A DNA stretch of 64,000 bases, taken from assembly GCF_015773195.1 (NCBI RefSeq), contig NZ_JADWYK010000012.1, positions 1-64,000 of the forward strand, written 5' to 3'. The notes below the pieces were generated by a model that did no database searches, had not been told where the DNA came from, and was given only the letters and a program-made list of their open reading frames with translations. This document shows positions 1-7,752 of the stretch, piece by piece; position 1 is the stretch's first letter, and every line of letters starts with the position of its first letter. A program made the position numbers and the translations under genes. Source of the stretch: Hymenobacter guriensis (GTDB lineage: Bacteria > Bacteroidota > Bacteroidia > Cytophagales > Hymenobacteraceae).

Positions 1-11
1 CTTCGGGAGGA

Positions 12-43
12 CAAAGGTACGAAACCTCTATCCGCTTTTGCAA
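12..43 (-). promoter_or_regulatory. Bacteroidota-type promoter reading out of the left edge
   Basis: On the minus strand TTG (43-41), a 21-base spacer and TACCTTTG (19-12) match the -33/-7 pattern TTG-N19-21-TAnnTTTG known for Bacteroidota housekeeping sigma factor. It would drive a minus-strand gene lying left of the window. Confidence 0.5.
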
Positions 44-362
44 CCCTGCTGGCAAACTTTTTTCTCTTCCGGAGTTATATCCCATGAATACCAGAAACCA
101 GCCCTATATAGGACTATTCCTGCGTTTGCCCGAAGCACTGCCCAACCGCGTCCCGGTTTGGGAGTGCAAAAGTGAGACTTTCTGCCCGCTTTTCCAAGTC
201 TTGCTAGCAAGTTTTACTTGGAGGCCCACGTATTGTGTTTGCACTTGATTCTAAAGTGCACTGTGGCCTAACTACTTATCGATATTCAAAAGTTCATTAG
301 GAATAGAGAAATTTATCAAATCAGCATAGATATGCTTTGCTTACTCTTAAAATTAGGTTTTG

Positions 363-425
363 AAGCGGTAATAGCCAGAACGAGCAAGTAACATAGTCAC
401 TTGCTCGTTCTGGCTATTACCGCTT
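363..425 (-). terminator. Long perfect hairpin behind purA
   Basis: Arms 363-389 and 399-425 form a perfect 27-bp stem with a 9-base loop. It begins directly after the purA stop codon. A-rich sequence on one side and T-rich on the other means it could stop transcription in both directions. Confidence 0.8.
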
Positions 426-1697
426 TTATGCTCTGTGTAGGGTGCTTACTCTATCCGGGCCGACGCTGACGATACGGATGGGGACGTTTAGATGCTCTTC
501 GAGAAACTCAACGTACGTCAGTAGCTCTTTGGGCAACTTTTCAGGGTCAGTTATTTCCTGCAGAGAGGTGCGCCAGCCCGGCATAGCCTTATATACAGGC
601 ACCATGGTTTGCAGGGCGGCATAGTCCGGAAGCTGGTCGGTTTCGGTGCCGTCGGCGGCGCGGTAGTGGGTGCACACCTGGATTTCATCGAACTCATCCA
701 GCACGTCGGCTTTCATGAGGTGGATTTCGGTGACACCATTGAGCATAATACTGTAGCGGAGGGCAGGCAAATCAATCCAGCCGCAACGGCGCGGGCGGCC
801 GGTGGTGGCCCCAAACTCGCGGCCAGCTGCCCGGATCTGCTCCCCTACTGCGTCGTGCAGCTCGGTAGGAAAGGGGCCGCTGCCGACTCGTGTGCAGTAG
901 GCTTTGCTGATACCGTATACCTTATCTATATGACGTGGCGCAATACCGAGGCCCGTGCAGGCACCAGCTACAATGGTGCTGGAGGATGTTACGAAGGGAT
1001 AAGTGCCGAAATCAATGTCCAGCATGGAGCCCTGCGCGCCTTCGGCCAGAATGCTTTTGCCTTGCTGCAGCAAATCGTTCAGCAGATACTCGGTATCGAC
1101 TAGCTGCAGTGCGCGCAGGAAATCAACGGCGGAAAAAAAGTCGGCTTCCAGGGACTCGATTTCCAACTCCCGGTTGTGAAAAGCAGCTAGGGTGGCGTGC
1201 CGGTCTACGGCTTCCTGGTAACGCTCCTGGAAATCGGGCAGCAGCACGTCGCCGACACGCAGGCCGGTGCGGCCGATTTTATCCTGATACGTGGGGCCAA
1301 TGCCCTTAAGCGTGGAGCCAATCTTGCCGCCGCCCCGGGCTTCTTCGCTGATACGGTCGAGGGCGCGGTGAGAGGGCAGAATGAGCTGGGCTTTGCGGGA
1401 GATGTAGAGGTTCTTGGCCCAGTCAATGCCGCGGTCCGTCAGCTTTTGCAGCTCCTGGCGGAAAACAACGGGGTCGAGGACGACGCCGTTGCCGACTACA
1501 TTAATGATATGGGAGTGAAAGATGCCCGAGGGCACCTGGTGCAGCACGTGCTTTACGCCATCGAAATAAAGTGTGTGGCCAGCATTGGGGCCGCCCTGAA
1601 ACCGGGCGACTGCATCGTAGGTTGGCGCGAGTACGTCTACGATTTTTCCCTTCCCTTCATCTCCCCACTGTAATCCGACGAGTACGTCAACAGGCAT
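426..1697 (-). CDS. purA: Adenylosuccinate synthetase
   Basis: Cytoplasmic enzyme joining IMP and aspartate with GTP hydrolysis, the first committed step from IMP to AMP. The 423-residue length is normal for the family. The N-terminal GTP-binding/catalytic motif GDEGKGK is at residues 12-18 (catalytic Asp13), the GPNAGHT motif with catalytic His41 at 36-42, and a GIGP segment follows. Its ATG overlaps the stop codon of the upstream STAS gene by one base (TAATG), so the two are translationally coupled in a fur-STAS-purA operon. The (p)ppGpp synthetase gene lies just upstream; ppGpp is a known inhibitor of adenylosuccinate synthetase in E. coli, so the neighbourhood makes physiological sense, although regulation here is inference. 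A 27-bp hairpin ends the operon. Confidence 0.98.
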   Translation of the reverse strand: MPVDVLVGLQWGDEGKGKIVDVLAPTYDAVARFQGGPNAGHTLYFDGVKHVLHQVPSGIFHSHIINVVGNGVVLDPVVFRQELQKLTDRGIDWAKNLYISRKAQLILPSHRALDRISEEARGGGKIGSTLKGIGPTYQDKIGRTGLRVGDVLLPDFQERYQEAVDRHATLAAFHNRELEIESLEADFFSAVDFLRALQLVDTEYLLNDLLQQGKSILAEGAQGSMLDIDFGTYPFVTSSSTIVAGACTGLGIAPRHIDKVYGISKAYCTRVGSGPFPTELHDAVGEQIRAAGREFGATTGRPRRCGWIDLPALRYSIMLNGVTEIHLMKADVLDEFDEIQVCTHYRAADGTETDQLPDYAALQTMVPVYKAMPGWRTSLQEITDPEKLPKELLTYVEFLEEHLNVPIRIVSVGPDRVSTLHRA

Positions 1698-2044
1698 TAG
1701 CGTATGGCTTTCAAGTGTTCGGCCGCTTCGGTATCGGTAGCGGCCACGGTGAAAATGGCGTTGAGCTTGGTGATGACCAGCAGCTTCTGAATGTGGTCGG
1801 AAGGGTTAATCAAAACCAGCTCGCCGCCTTGATTGCGAAATTTGGTGAGCACCGATACCAGCACGCCGATGCCAGTGCTATTGATGAAACGCACGTTGGA
1901 CAGGTCGATGGCGCAAAGCGTGACGTCTTCACCCAGCTGCTCGTTCACCGTGTGCAGCAGCTGCTGCGAGTCGGGGGAGCCAATCAGGTCGCCGGCCAGG
2001 CGCACGTACAGGATGCCGTTCTGGACGGCGGCTTCGGTTTTCAT
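1697..2044 (-). CDS. STAS-domain protein (anti-sigma factor antagonist-like)
   Basis: A single STAS domain of 115 residues, the size of SpoIIAA/RsbV-type anti-anti-sigma factors, which switch partner anti-sigma factors by phosphorylation. The stretch DLSNVRFINSTGIG (47-60) corresponds to the conserved phosphorylation loop; Ser56/Thr57 occupy the usual phospho-acceptor site. The ATG at 2044 overlaps the fur stop as ATGA, and the stop overlaps the purA start, so translation of all three genes is probably coupled. A longer reading starting upstream inside fur is unlikely because of this overlap. No anti-sigma kinase is visible nearby, so the partner is unknown. The family assignment is firm; the function in this operon is not. 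Confidence 0.9.
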   Translation of the reverse strand: MKTEAAVQNGILYVRLAGDLIGSPDSQQLLHTVNEQLGEDVTLCAIDLSNVRFINSTGIGVLVSVLTKFRNQGGELVLINPSDHIQKLLVITKLNAIFTVAATDTEAAEHLKAIR

Positions 2045-2514
2045 TCGGCTAAAGAGCGGGCAGCGGCTTTGGCGCGACAGTCGCCGCATACCCCGTATAG
2101 GTTCAAAGAGTGGTGCAAGATATGGAAGTTGAGCAACTCGCCGACCATGGTTTGGATGCCGTGGATGCGCGGGTCGCAGAACTCAACCACCTTGTGGCAC
2201 TCAGTGCAGATGACATGGTCGTGCTGCCGGTAGCCATAGCTTTTCTCGTATTGGGCCAGGTTACGACCAAACTGGTGCTTGCTGACCAGCCCGTGCTCTA
2301 CCAGCAGATCGAGGGTATTGTACACCGTGGCGCGGCTTACCTGCAGGCCCTGCTGCTTCATGCCGGCGTACAGCTCTTCCACATCGAAGTGGCCGGTGCG
2401 CGAGTAGATTTCTTCCAGAATGGCATAACGCTCCGACGTTTTGCGCAGGCCCTTGTTTTCTAAATACGCGGTGAAGATTTTCTTTACCTCGTCAAATTTC
2501 TCCTGATCCAGCAT
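2041..2514 (-). CDS. Fur-family transcriptional regulator
   Basis: A 157-residue metal-dependent DNA-binding repressor of the Fur/PerR/Zur family. The winged helix covers about residues 20-80 (TSERYAIL..., SRATVYNTLDLL). The C-terminal dimerisation half carries the HDH motif (98-100), one CxxC at 103-106 and a second at 143-146, which together form the structural zinc site. The ATG at 2514 is chosen because a TACCTTTG promoter element at 2552-2545 would overlap the alternative upstream TTG start. First gene of a tight operon with the STAS protein and purA. Which metal or stress signal it senses (iron, zinc, peroxide) cannot be told from sequence alone. Confidence 0.95.
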   Translation of the reverse strand: MLDQEKFDEVKKIFTAYLENKGLRKTSERYAILEEIYSRTGHFDVEELYAGMKQQGLQVSRATVYNTLDLLVEHGLVSKHQFGRNLAQYEKSYGYRQHDHVICTECHKVVEFCDPRIHGIQTMVGELLNFHILHHSLNLYGVCGDCRAKAAARSLAE

Positions 2515-2544
2515 TTGGGGTGCATCCTTATATATAAGGAGCAA

Positions 2545-2552
2545 CAAAGGTA
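2545..2552 (-). promoter_or_regulatory. -7 promoter element of the fur-STAS-purA operon
   Basis: TACCTTTG on the minus strand, about 30 bases before the fur ATG, matches the Bacteroidota -7 consensus TAnnTTTG. No well-spaced TTG (-33) is present. Confidence 0.5.
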
Positions 2553-2651
2553 GGTAAGCAAAGGATTTTGCCGCTGTACAGATTTCGGTTATTTACTGAC
2601 TGAGCGCTGCTGTAGCCTTGTACCTACTTATACTCTTAAGACTCTTTTATA

Positions 2652-4859
2652 CTAAGAGGCAAACCGCTCCACCTGCAAAACCCCGTTTACCTTCGATAGG
2701 CGCTGAATAAGCTTGTTCAAGTGGTCGGTGTCATTGACGAAAACCATGATCTGGCCTTCGAACATACCGTCGTTGGAGTCAATCGTGATAGAGCGCATAT
2801 TCACCTTCAGGGAGTTGGAAATGATGCGTGTTACATCGTTTACCAGCCCTACCCTATCGGAGCCTTTGATGCGCAGACCAGCCAGAAAGGCCAGTTCCAG
2901 CTGATCTGTCCACTTGGCGCGCACGATGCGGTTGCCGTAATTCGACATGAGGTCGACGCCTTTCGGGCAGGATGTACGGTGGATGACAATGCCGTTTTCC
3001 GTTTCGAAGCCGAACACGTCGTCGCCGGGAATGGGGTTGCAGCACGGCGCAATGGTGTAGTCGAATTTCTCGGTCTGTTCCCCTATCACCAGCATATTGG
3101 CATTCACGCCCCGGATTTTCTGCACTTCATGGTCGAAGGCTTTCGGCTCCAGCATGGAGGGCATCTTCGGCGGCTCCATATTGGGGTCGAACAGGCTTTC
3201 CTTGATTTCGCGCCCATCAATTTGCCCAATAGCCAGCCGGTAGTAGAAATCCTGCGGGTTGTATACGTTGAAATGCGCCAGCAGGCGGTTCACGTTGTCG
3301 GGCGAAAACTCCACACCCAGCAGCTCCAGCCGCTTTTCCACCAAGTAGCGGCCATCTTCGGCCTTGGTACGCTTGTCGTCGCGCAGGTACTCGCGGATGC
3401 GGCCCCGGGCTTTGGAGGTAATAACGTAGTTGAGCCATTCCTCCGTGGGGCGCTGCTTTTGCGAGGTCAGGATTTCTACCTGGTCGCCATTGCGGAGCTG
3501 GTAGCTGAGGGGCTCCAGCTTCTGGTTCACCTTCGCGCCGAGACACTGCAAGCCAATCTGGGAGTGGATTTCGAAAGCAAAATCCAGGGCCGTAGACTTG
3601 TCGGGCAGAATCACCAGCTTGCCTTTGGGCGTAAAGGCATATACCTCCTTCACAAACAGGTTCTGGCGGAACTCGTCCATGAACTCCAGGGCGCTGGAGT
3701 TGTTGGTTTCGAGCATTTCGCGCACCTTGTTTATCCAGGCCTCCAAGCTCGACTCGGCCGGGCTGGTGCCGGTGTCTTTGTACTTCCAGTGCGCGGCGTA
3801 GCCTTTCTCGGCAATATCGTCCATGCGGCGGGACCGGATCTGTACCTCCACCCACTGCCCGGCGCGCGACATAACGGTGGTGTGCAGGCTCTCGTAGCCA
3901 TTGGCCTTGGGCGTGCTGACCCAGTCGCGCAGACGGTCGGGGTTGGGCTGGTAGAAATCCGTGACGATGCTGTACACCTGCCAGCAGGCCGCTTTTTCCT
4001 GCTCATAAGGCACATCCAGAATAATGCGGATGGCAAACAGATCATACACTTCCTCGAAGCCAATGTTCTGCTTGCGCATCTTTTTCAGGATGGAATAGAT
4101 GCTTTTCGGCCGGCCCTTGATTTCGTAGTCGAACCCCTGCACCTGCAGCTCGTCGTCGATGGGCGTGACGAACTCCTTGATGAAGCGGTTGCGGGCACTG
4201 CGGCTCTGGCGCACCTTGTTCACCAGTTCCTTGTATATCTCGGTGTCGGTGTACTTCAGATACAGGTCCTCCAACTCGCTTTTGATGGCGTAGAGGCCCA
4301 GGCGGTGAGCCAGCGGGGCATAGAGGTAAATGGTTTCAGAGGCAATTTTGAGCTGCTTGTGGCGCGGCATCGAGTCGAGCGTGCGCATGTTGTGCAGCCG
4401 GTCGGCAAGCTTGATGAGAATCACGCGCACGTCCTCGGAGAGCGTGAACAGCATCTTGCGGAAGTTCTCGGCCTGCTCGGAGGTGCCGTACTCAAACACG
4501 CCCGAAATCTTGGTGAGGCCATCCACGATGCGGGCTACCTTCTTACCGAACTCACGCTCCACGTCGGCCACCTCCCAGGGCGTGTCCTCCACTACATCGT
4601 GCAGCAGCGCGGCTACAATACCCGTAGTACCCAGGCCAATTTCCTCCACCACGATCTGAGCCACTGCCAGCGGATGCAGAATGTACGGCTCGCCCGATTT
4701 GCGGCGCATTTCCTTGTGGGCCTCCAGGGACGTATTGAAGGCTTTTTTGATCAGCTTGGCGTCGTTGCCCTGCAGAAAGGGCTTGGCCGTGCGGAGCAGG
4801 CGGCGGTAGTGGCGCAGAATCTCATTGCGCTCTGCCTCGGGGTCGATAGGAGTTGCCAT
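2652..4859 (-). CDS. Bifunctional (p)ppGpp synthetase/hydrolase, RelA/SpoT family
   Basis: Long RSH enzyme (735 residues) that makes and degrades the alarmone (p)ppGpp. Domain order is complete: an N-terminal HD hydrolase domain with the HDxxED-type motif at 87-92 and His62 upstream, a synthetase domain with the GYESLHT motif around residue 320, a TGS domain (starting near VYAFTPKGK) around 395-460, a zinc-finger/CC region with the adjacent cysteines of IAPCCNPIPGD, and a C-terminal ACT domain. An intact hydrolase site suggests a SpoT-like bifunctional enzyme. The ATG at 4859 gives the usual N-terminus; a GTG 32 codons upstream is the alternative. It is the only RSH gene seen here and lies upstream of the fur-STAS-purA operon on the same strand with a 104-bp gap. 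Confidence 0.96.
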   Translation of the reverse strand: MATPIDPEAERNEILRHYRRLLRTAKPFLQGNDAKLIKKAFNTSLEAHKEMRRKSGEPYILHPLAVAQIVVEEIGLGTTGIVAALLHDVVEDTPWEVADVEREFGKKVARIVDGLTKISGVFEYGTSEQAENFRKMLFTLSEDVRVILIKLADRLHNMRTLDSMPRHKQLKIASETIYLYAPLAHRLGLYAIKSELEDLYLKYTDTEIYKELVNKVRQSRSARNRFIKEFVTPIDDELQVQGFDYEIKGRPKSIYSILKKMRKQNIGFEEVYDLFAIRIILDVPYEQEKAACWQVYSIVTDFYQPNPDRLRDWVSTPKANGYESLHTTVMSRAGQWVEVQIRSRRMDDIAEKGYAAHWKYKDTGTSPAESSLEAWINKVREMLETNNSSALEFMDEFRQNLFVKEVYAFTPKGKLVILPDKSTALDFAFEIHSQIGLQCLGAKVNQKLEPLSYQLRNGDQVEILTSQKQRPTEEWLNYVITSKARGRIREYLRDDKRTKAEDGRYLVEKRLELLGVEFSPDNVNRLLAHFNVYNPQDFYYRLAIGQIDGREIKESLFDPNMEPPKMPSMLEPKAFDHEVQKIRGVNANMLVIGEQTEKFDYTIAPCCNPIPGDDVFGFETENGIVIHRTSCPKGVDLMSNYGNRIVRAKWTDQLELAFLAGLRIKGSDRVGLVNDVTRIISNSLKVNMRSITIDSNDGMFEGQIMVFVNDTDHLNKLIQRLSKVNGVLQVERFAS

Positions 4860-5054
4860 AGGTGCGGCCGGCCCACAAAAGACCGGTAAAGTACGGATGC
4901 TACGAAAGTACGAAGGCTGCGGCGGGTTTAGGACGTCATTCGCTGGAAACCTCACGGGCTGCCACCAAACGGTCGGCTAACAAGGCAAAACGGCCAGGCA
5001 GGCACGGCAGGCGGCTATTGTTAAACAACTTTTGCGCACATTTCGCGCCCACGT

Positions 5055-5084
5055 TTGAAAATCCCGCGGCCTTGCGTAGCTTTG
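5055..5084 (+). promoter_or_regulatory. Promoter of the tRNA-Leu gene
   Basis: TTG (5055-5057), a 19-base spacer and TAGCTTTG (5077-5084) form a full-consensus Bacteroidota promoter about 25 bases ahead of the mature tRNA. Confidence 0.7.
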
Positions 5085-5109
5085 CGGCCCCGAGGCAAAC
5101 GGCCTTTTG

Positions 5110-5191
5110 GCGGATGTGGCGAAATTGGTAGACGTGCCAGACTTAGGATCTGGTGCCGCAAGGCGTGTGGGTTCGAGTCCCTCCATCCGCA
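5110..5191 (+). tRNA. tRNA-Leu (anticodon UAG)
   Basis: An 82-base class II tRNA. The acceptor stem GCGGATG (5110-5116) pairs perfectly with CATCCGC (5184-5190) and the discriminator base is A. The anticodon stem CCAGA/TCTGG encloses the loop CTTAGGA, giving anticodon TAG (5144-5146). A long variable arm and the T-arm with GGTTCGAGTCC confirm leucine identity. The CCA end is not encoded. Confidence 0.97.
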
Positions 5192-5354
5192 CTTATTGGT
5201 TTAAGTTCAGTACCCAAACCGTTCCCCTTAGCCCTCAACCCAACGGTTGGGGGTTTGTTTTTCCCGGGCGTCCACCGCTGTGCGGGGTTGGGCCCACGGC
5301 GGCTGGCAGCCACCAACGCTACCTTTTCTTACCTACCCTAACCGACGACCCGTT

Positions 5355-6686
5355 TTGGACATTACCCTCGACAAAACCGACGACCAGCTGAGTGCCATCC
5401 TGACAGTAAAGCTCGCCGAAGCTGACTATAGCCCGGCCGTAGAAAGCAAGCTGAAAGAATACAGCAAGAAAGCGCAGATCAAAGGGTTCCGCCCGGGCAA
5501 AGTGCCCACTACCCTGGTGCGCAAAATGTACGGCAAAGGCATCCTGGTAGACGAAATCAATGCCTTGCTCAACAAGGCCGTGGATGGCTACATCAAGGAA
5601 AACAACGTGAAAATCCTGGGTGAGCCGCTGCCCGTGCCCTCCGACGTGGATTTTGACGCTCAGAAGGACTACGAGTTCCGGTTTGAGCTGGGCTTGCTGC
5701 CCGACTTCGAGCTGCCCGCCGACCAGGCTATTTCGGTGGACCGCCACCAGGTAGAACTCGACGAAAACACGCTGAGCGAAACCTACGAGCAGATTGGCCG
5801 CCAGTTCGGCGAAACCACCAACCCCGACGAGTCGGAAGCTGGCGACTACCTATTTGGCAAGCTGAAGAAGGCCGACGAAGAAGGTGAAGGCCGCACGGTG
5901 CTGTTGCCCACGAACAAGGTAAAGAACGGCGCAGAGCAGTTTGTAGGTGTGAAAGCCGGCGACACGCTGACTTTCGACCTGAGCAAGGCGTTTGATGGCG
6001 ACGCTTCGGCCATTGCCAACTTCTCGGGCCTGAGCAAGGACGAAGCCGCCAAAGTAAGCGGTGACTACACGCTGGCCGTGGAGAAAATTACCCGCACGGC
6101 CCACGCCGAGCACAACCAGGATTTGTTCGACAAAGTGTTTGGCAAAGACTCGGTTTCGACGAAAGAGGAGTTTGATGCCAAAGTGCGCTCCACGGTGCAG
6201 GAAAACTACGACCGGGAGGCTGACAACCTGATCAACCGGCAGATCATTGACAAAGTGGTAGACGCCACCGAAATCAAGGTTTCGACGGAGTTCTTTAAGA
6301 AGTGGCTGCTGCGCGCCAACGAAGGCAAGCTGACGGCCGAGCAGGTAGAAGAGCACTACAACGACTATGAGCGGGAACTGAAATGGTCGATGATCCGCAA
6401 CAAAGTGGTTGAGGAGCAAGGCTTAAAGGTATCGAACGAGGAAATCGTAGAGCGTACCATCGAGAAGATTATGGGCCAGTTCAACCTGCCCGAGGTAAGC
6501 GAGGAGATGCGCGAATCGGTGCGCGGCTTTGCCGACAACTACCTCAAGCAGGAAAACGGCAAAAACTATATTCAGGAGTATGAAGCCATTCTGGCAGAGA
6601 AAGTACTCGAAAACCTGCGCGGCAAAATTGTTGTTAATGACACTCCGATTTCGGCCGAGGACTTCCGCAATCAGCCAGCCAGCTAA
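5355..6686 (+). CDS. tig: Trigger factor, ribosome-associated chaperone
   Basis: Ribosome-bound folding helper (443 residues from the TTG at 5355). The N-terminal ribosome-binding domain carries the signature segment IKGFRPGKVP, followed by a divergent FKBP-like middle region and a long helical C-terminal chaperone domain. There is no ATG near the conserved N-terminus; the TTG giving M-DITLDKTDDQ fits the family best. The frame stays open upstream to about 5247 but those residues read through the tRNA-tig spacer and are not conserved-looking. The middle domain is less FKBP-like than in proteobacteria. It heads the conserved tig-clpP-clpX cluster and is followed by its own intrinsic terminator. 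Confidence 0.95.
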   Translation: MDITLDKTDDQLSAILTVKLAEADYSPAVESKLKEYSKKAQIKGFRPGKVPTTLVRKMYGKGILVDEINALLNKAVDGYIKENNVKILGEPLPVPSDVDFDAQKDYEFRFELGLLPDFELPADQAISVDRHQVELDENTLSETYEQIGRQFGETTNPDESEAGDYLFGKLKKADEEGEGRTVLLPTNKVKNGAEQFVGVKAGDTLTFDLSKAFDGDASAIANFSGLSKDEAAKVSGDYTLAVEKITRTAHAEHNQDLFDKVFGKDSVSTKEEFDAKVRSTVQENYDREADNLINRQIIDKVVDATEIKVSTEFFKKWLLRANEGKLTAEQVEEHYNDYERELKWSMIRNKVVEEQGLKVSNEEIVERTIEKIMGQFNLPEVSEEMRESVRGFADNYLKQENGKNYIQEYEAILAEKVLENLRGKIVVNDTPISAEDFRNQPAS

Positions 6687-6711
6687 CCGCTAGCCTGCCT
6701 GGTTTTCAAAC

Positions 6712-6752
6712 CAACAAAAAAGCCCTTACTTGCCGTTGGGGCTTTTTTGTTG
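6712..6752 (+). terminator. Intrinsic terminator behind tig
   Basis: Arms 6712-6725 and 6739-6752 (CAACAAAAAAGCCC / GGGCTTTTTTGTTG) pair perfectly and give a T-run on either strand. Confidence 0.85.
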
Positions 6753-6794
6753 CCCGTCGGTTTTTGCTCTACCATTTCTACTCCCTTTTCCTCC

Positions 6795-7502
6795 ATGCTG
6801 AATAAACAAGAGTTCCGCAAGTTCGCCGTGAAAGGCCAGGGCCTGAGCGGCCTGGGTGTTGATCAATACCTGCAGCACGTGGAAGGCCAGGTGCGCTCCG
6901 GCATGATGCTGCCCACCGGCATGACGCGCTCCGTAATTGAGGAACGCCCCACGCGCTTCGCCGAAATCGACGTGTTTTCGCGCCTGATTATGGACCGTAT
7001 CGTGTTCCTGGGTACGGCCGTCGACGACTACATTGCCAACATCATCACGGCCCAGCTGCTGTTCCTGGAGTCGGCCGATGCCAAGAAGGACATTCTGCTC
7101 TACATTAACTCGCCGGGTGGCTCAGTGTACGCTGGCCTCGGCATCTACGACACGATGCAGTACGTGAACCCCGACGTAGCCACCATCTGCACCGGTCTGG
7201 CTGCTTCGATGGGTGCAGTGTTGCTGGCTGGTGGTGCCAAAGACAAGCGCTCTGCCCTGCCCCACGCTCGTGTCATGATTCACCAGCCCTCCGGTGGCGC
7301 ACAAGGCCAGTCGACGGATATTGAAATTACGGCCCGTGAGATTCTCAAGCTTAAGAAAGAGCTCTACGACATTCTGGCCAAGCACACCGGCAAAACCTAC
7401 CAGGAAATCTACGACAACTCGGAGCGTGACTACTGGATGCGTGCCGACGAAGCCAAGGAGTACGGCCTGATCGACGAAGTGCTCGAAAAGAAAACCGCGT
7501 AA
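6795..7502 (+). CDS. clpP: ATP-dependent Clp protease proteolytic subunit
   Basis: Serine peptidase that forms the tetradecameric barrel of the ClpXP/ClpAP protease. The catalytic triad is intact with correct family spacing: Ser138 in GLAASMG, His163 in MIHQPSGG and Asp212 in NSERD. At 235 residues it is longer than the E. coli mature protein and has an N-terminal extension of about 40 residues before GMTRSVIEERP, where the propeptide normally sits. The ATG at 6795 is preferred over an upstream TTG that overlaps the tig terminator. It lies between tig and clpX, on the same strand, but hairpins on both sides suggest separate transcripts. Confidence 0.97.
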   Translation: MLNKQEFRKFAVKGQGLSGLGVDQYLQHVEGQVRSGMMLPTGMTRSVIEERPTRFAEIDVFSRLIMDRIVFLGTAVDDYIANIITAQLLFLESADAKKDILLYINSPGGSVYAGLGIYDTMQYVNPDVATICTGLAASMGAVLLAGGAKDKRSALPHARVMIHQPSGGAQGQSTDIEITAREILKLKKELYDILAKHTGKTYQEIYDNSERDYWMRADEAKEYGLIDEVLEKKTA

Positions 7503-7514
7503 GCCTCTGATTTT

Positions 7515-7580
7515 TGTCATTCCGAACGAAGTGAGGAATCTGGGAACAGAATCAGATTCCTCACTTCGTTCGGAATGACA
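7515..7580. repeat. Dispersed hairpin repeat, type GTCATTCCGA
   Basis: Perfect 28-bp inverted repeat (7515-7542 and 7553-7580, 10-base loop) starting 12 bases behind the clpP stop. It shares its core (GTCATTCCGA...GAGGAATCT) with the hairpin at 39943-40021 and resembles those at 44090 and 53757. Confidence 0.85.
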
Positions 7581-7628
7581 CGGAAAAGCCCGCTATTGAT
7601 CTGAAAATCAGTAGTGGGCTTTTCCGTG
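7579..7628 (+). terminator. Intrinsic terminator between clpP and clpX
   Basis: A 22-bp stem (7579-7600 with 7607-7628, two G-U pairs) containing AAAAGCCCGC/GTGGGCTTTT, loop six bases. It directly abuts the preceding repeat hairpin. Confidence 0.8.
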
Positions 7629-7688
7629 TAAAAGTAGGAACCTCGCCCTTTGGCACTTTTTCTCGTGCGCGGGGCGTTGGCCTTTTCG

Positions 7689-7696
7689 TACCTTTG
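7689..7696 (+). promoter_or_regulatory. -7 promoter element of clpX
   Basis: TACCTTTG matches the Bacteroidota -7 consensus, 56 bases ahead of the clpX ATG and downstream of the clpP terminators. No well-placed TTG is seen. Confidence 0.45.
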
Positions 7697-7752
7697 CGAG
7701 CTGCCGGGCCGTTGCCTGGCAACCCCTCCCCTTTTTCGAGAGTCTTCTATCC

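Larger units (their letters stand above)
1..425. other. Gene-free left edge (intergenic)
   Basis: No convincing coding sequence is visible. The stretch from about 235 to 360 is clearly A+T-rich compared with the rest of the window. It contains a small hairpin (arms 240-246 and 254-260), a minus-strand promoter-like motif at the extreme left and the long purA-proximal hairpin at 363-425, both listed separately. A 60-codon open frame on the minus strand (28-210) shows no recognisable domain or composition and is not called. Confidence 0.6.

Noticed and set aside
28..210. 60-codon minus-strand open frame at the left edge
   Set aside because: No domain, no conserved-looking composition, and it runs towards a promoter-like element of another gene.
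2721..4889. 722-codon open frame on the plus strand opposite the RelA/SpoT gene
   Set aside because: It is the antisense shadow of a clear gene in G+C-rich DNA; the translation has no domain and the other strand encodes a complete RSH enzyme.
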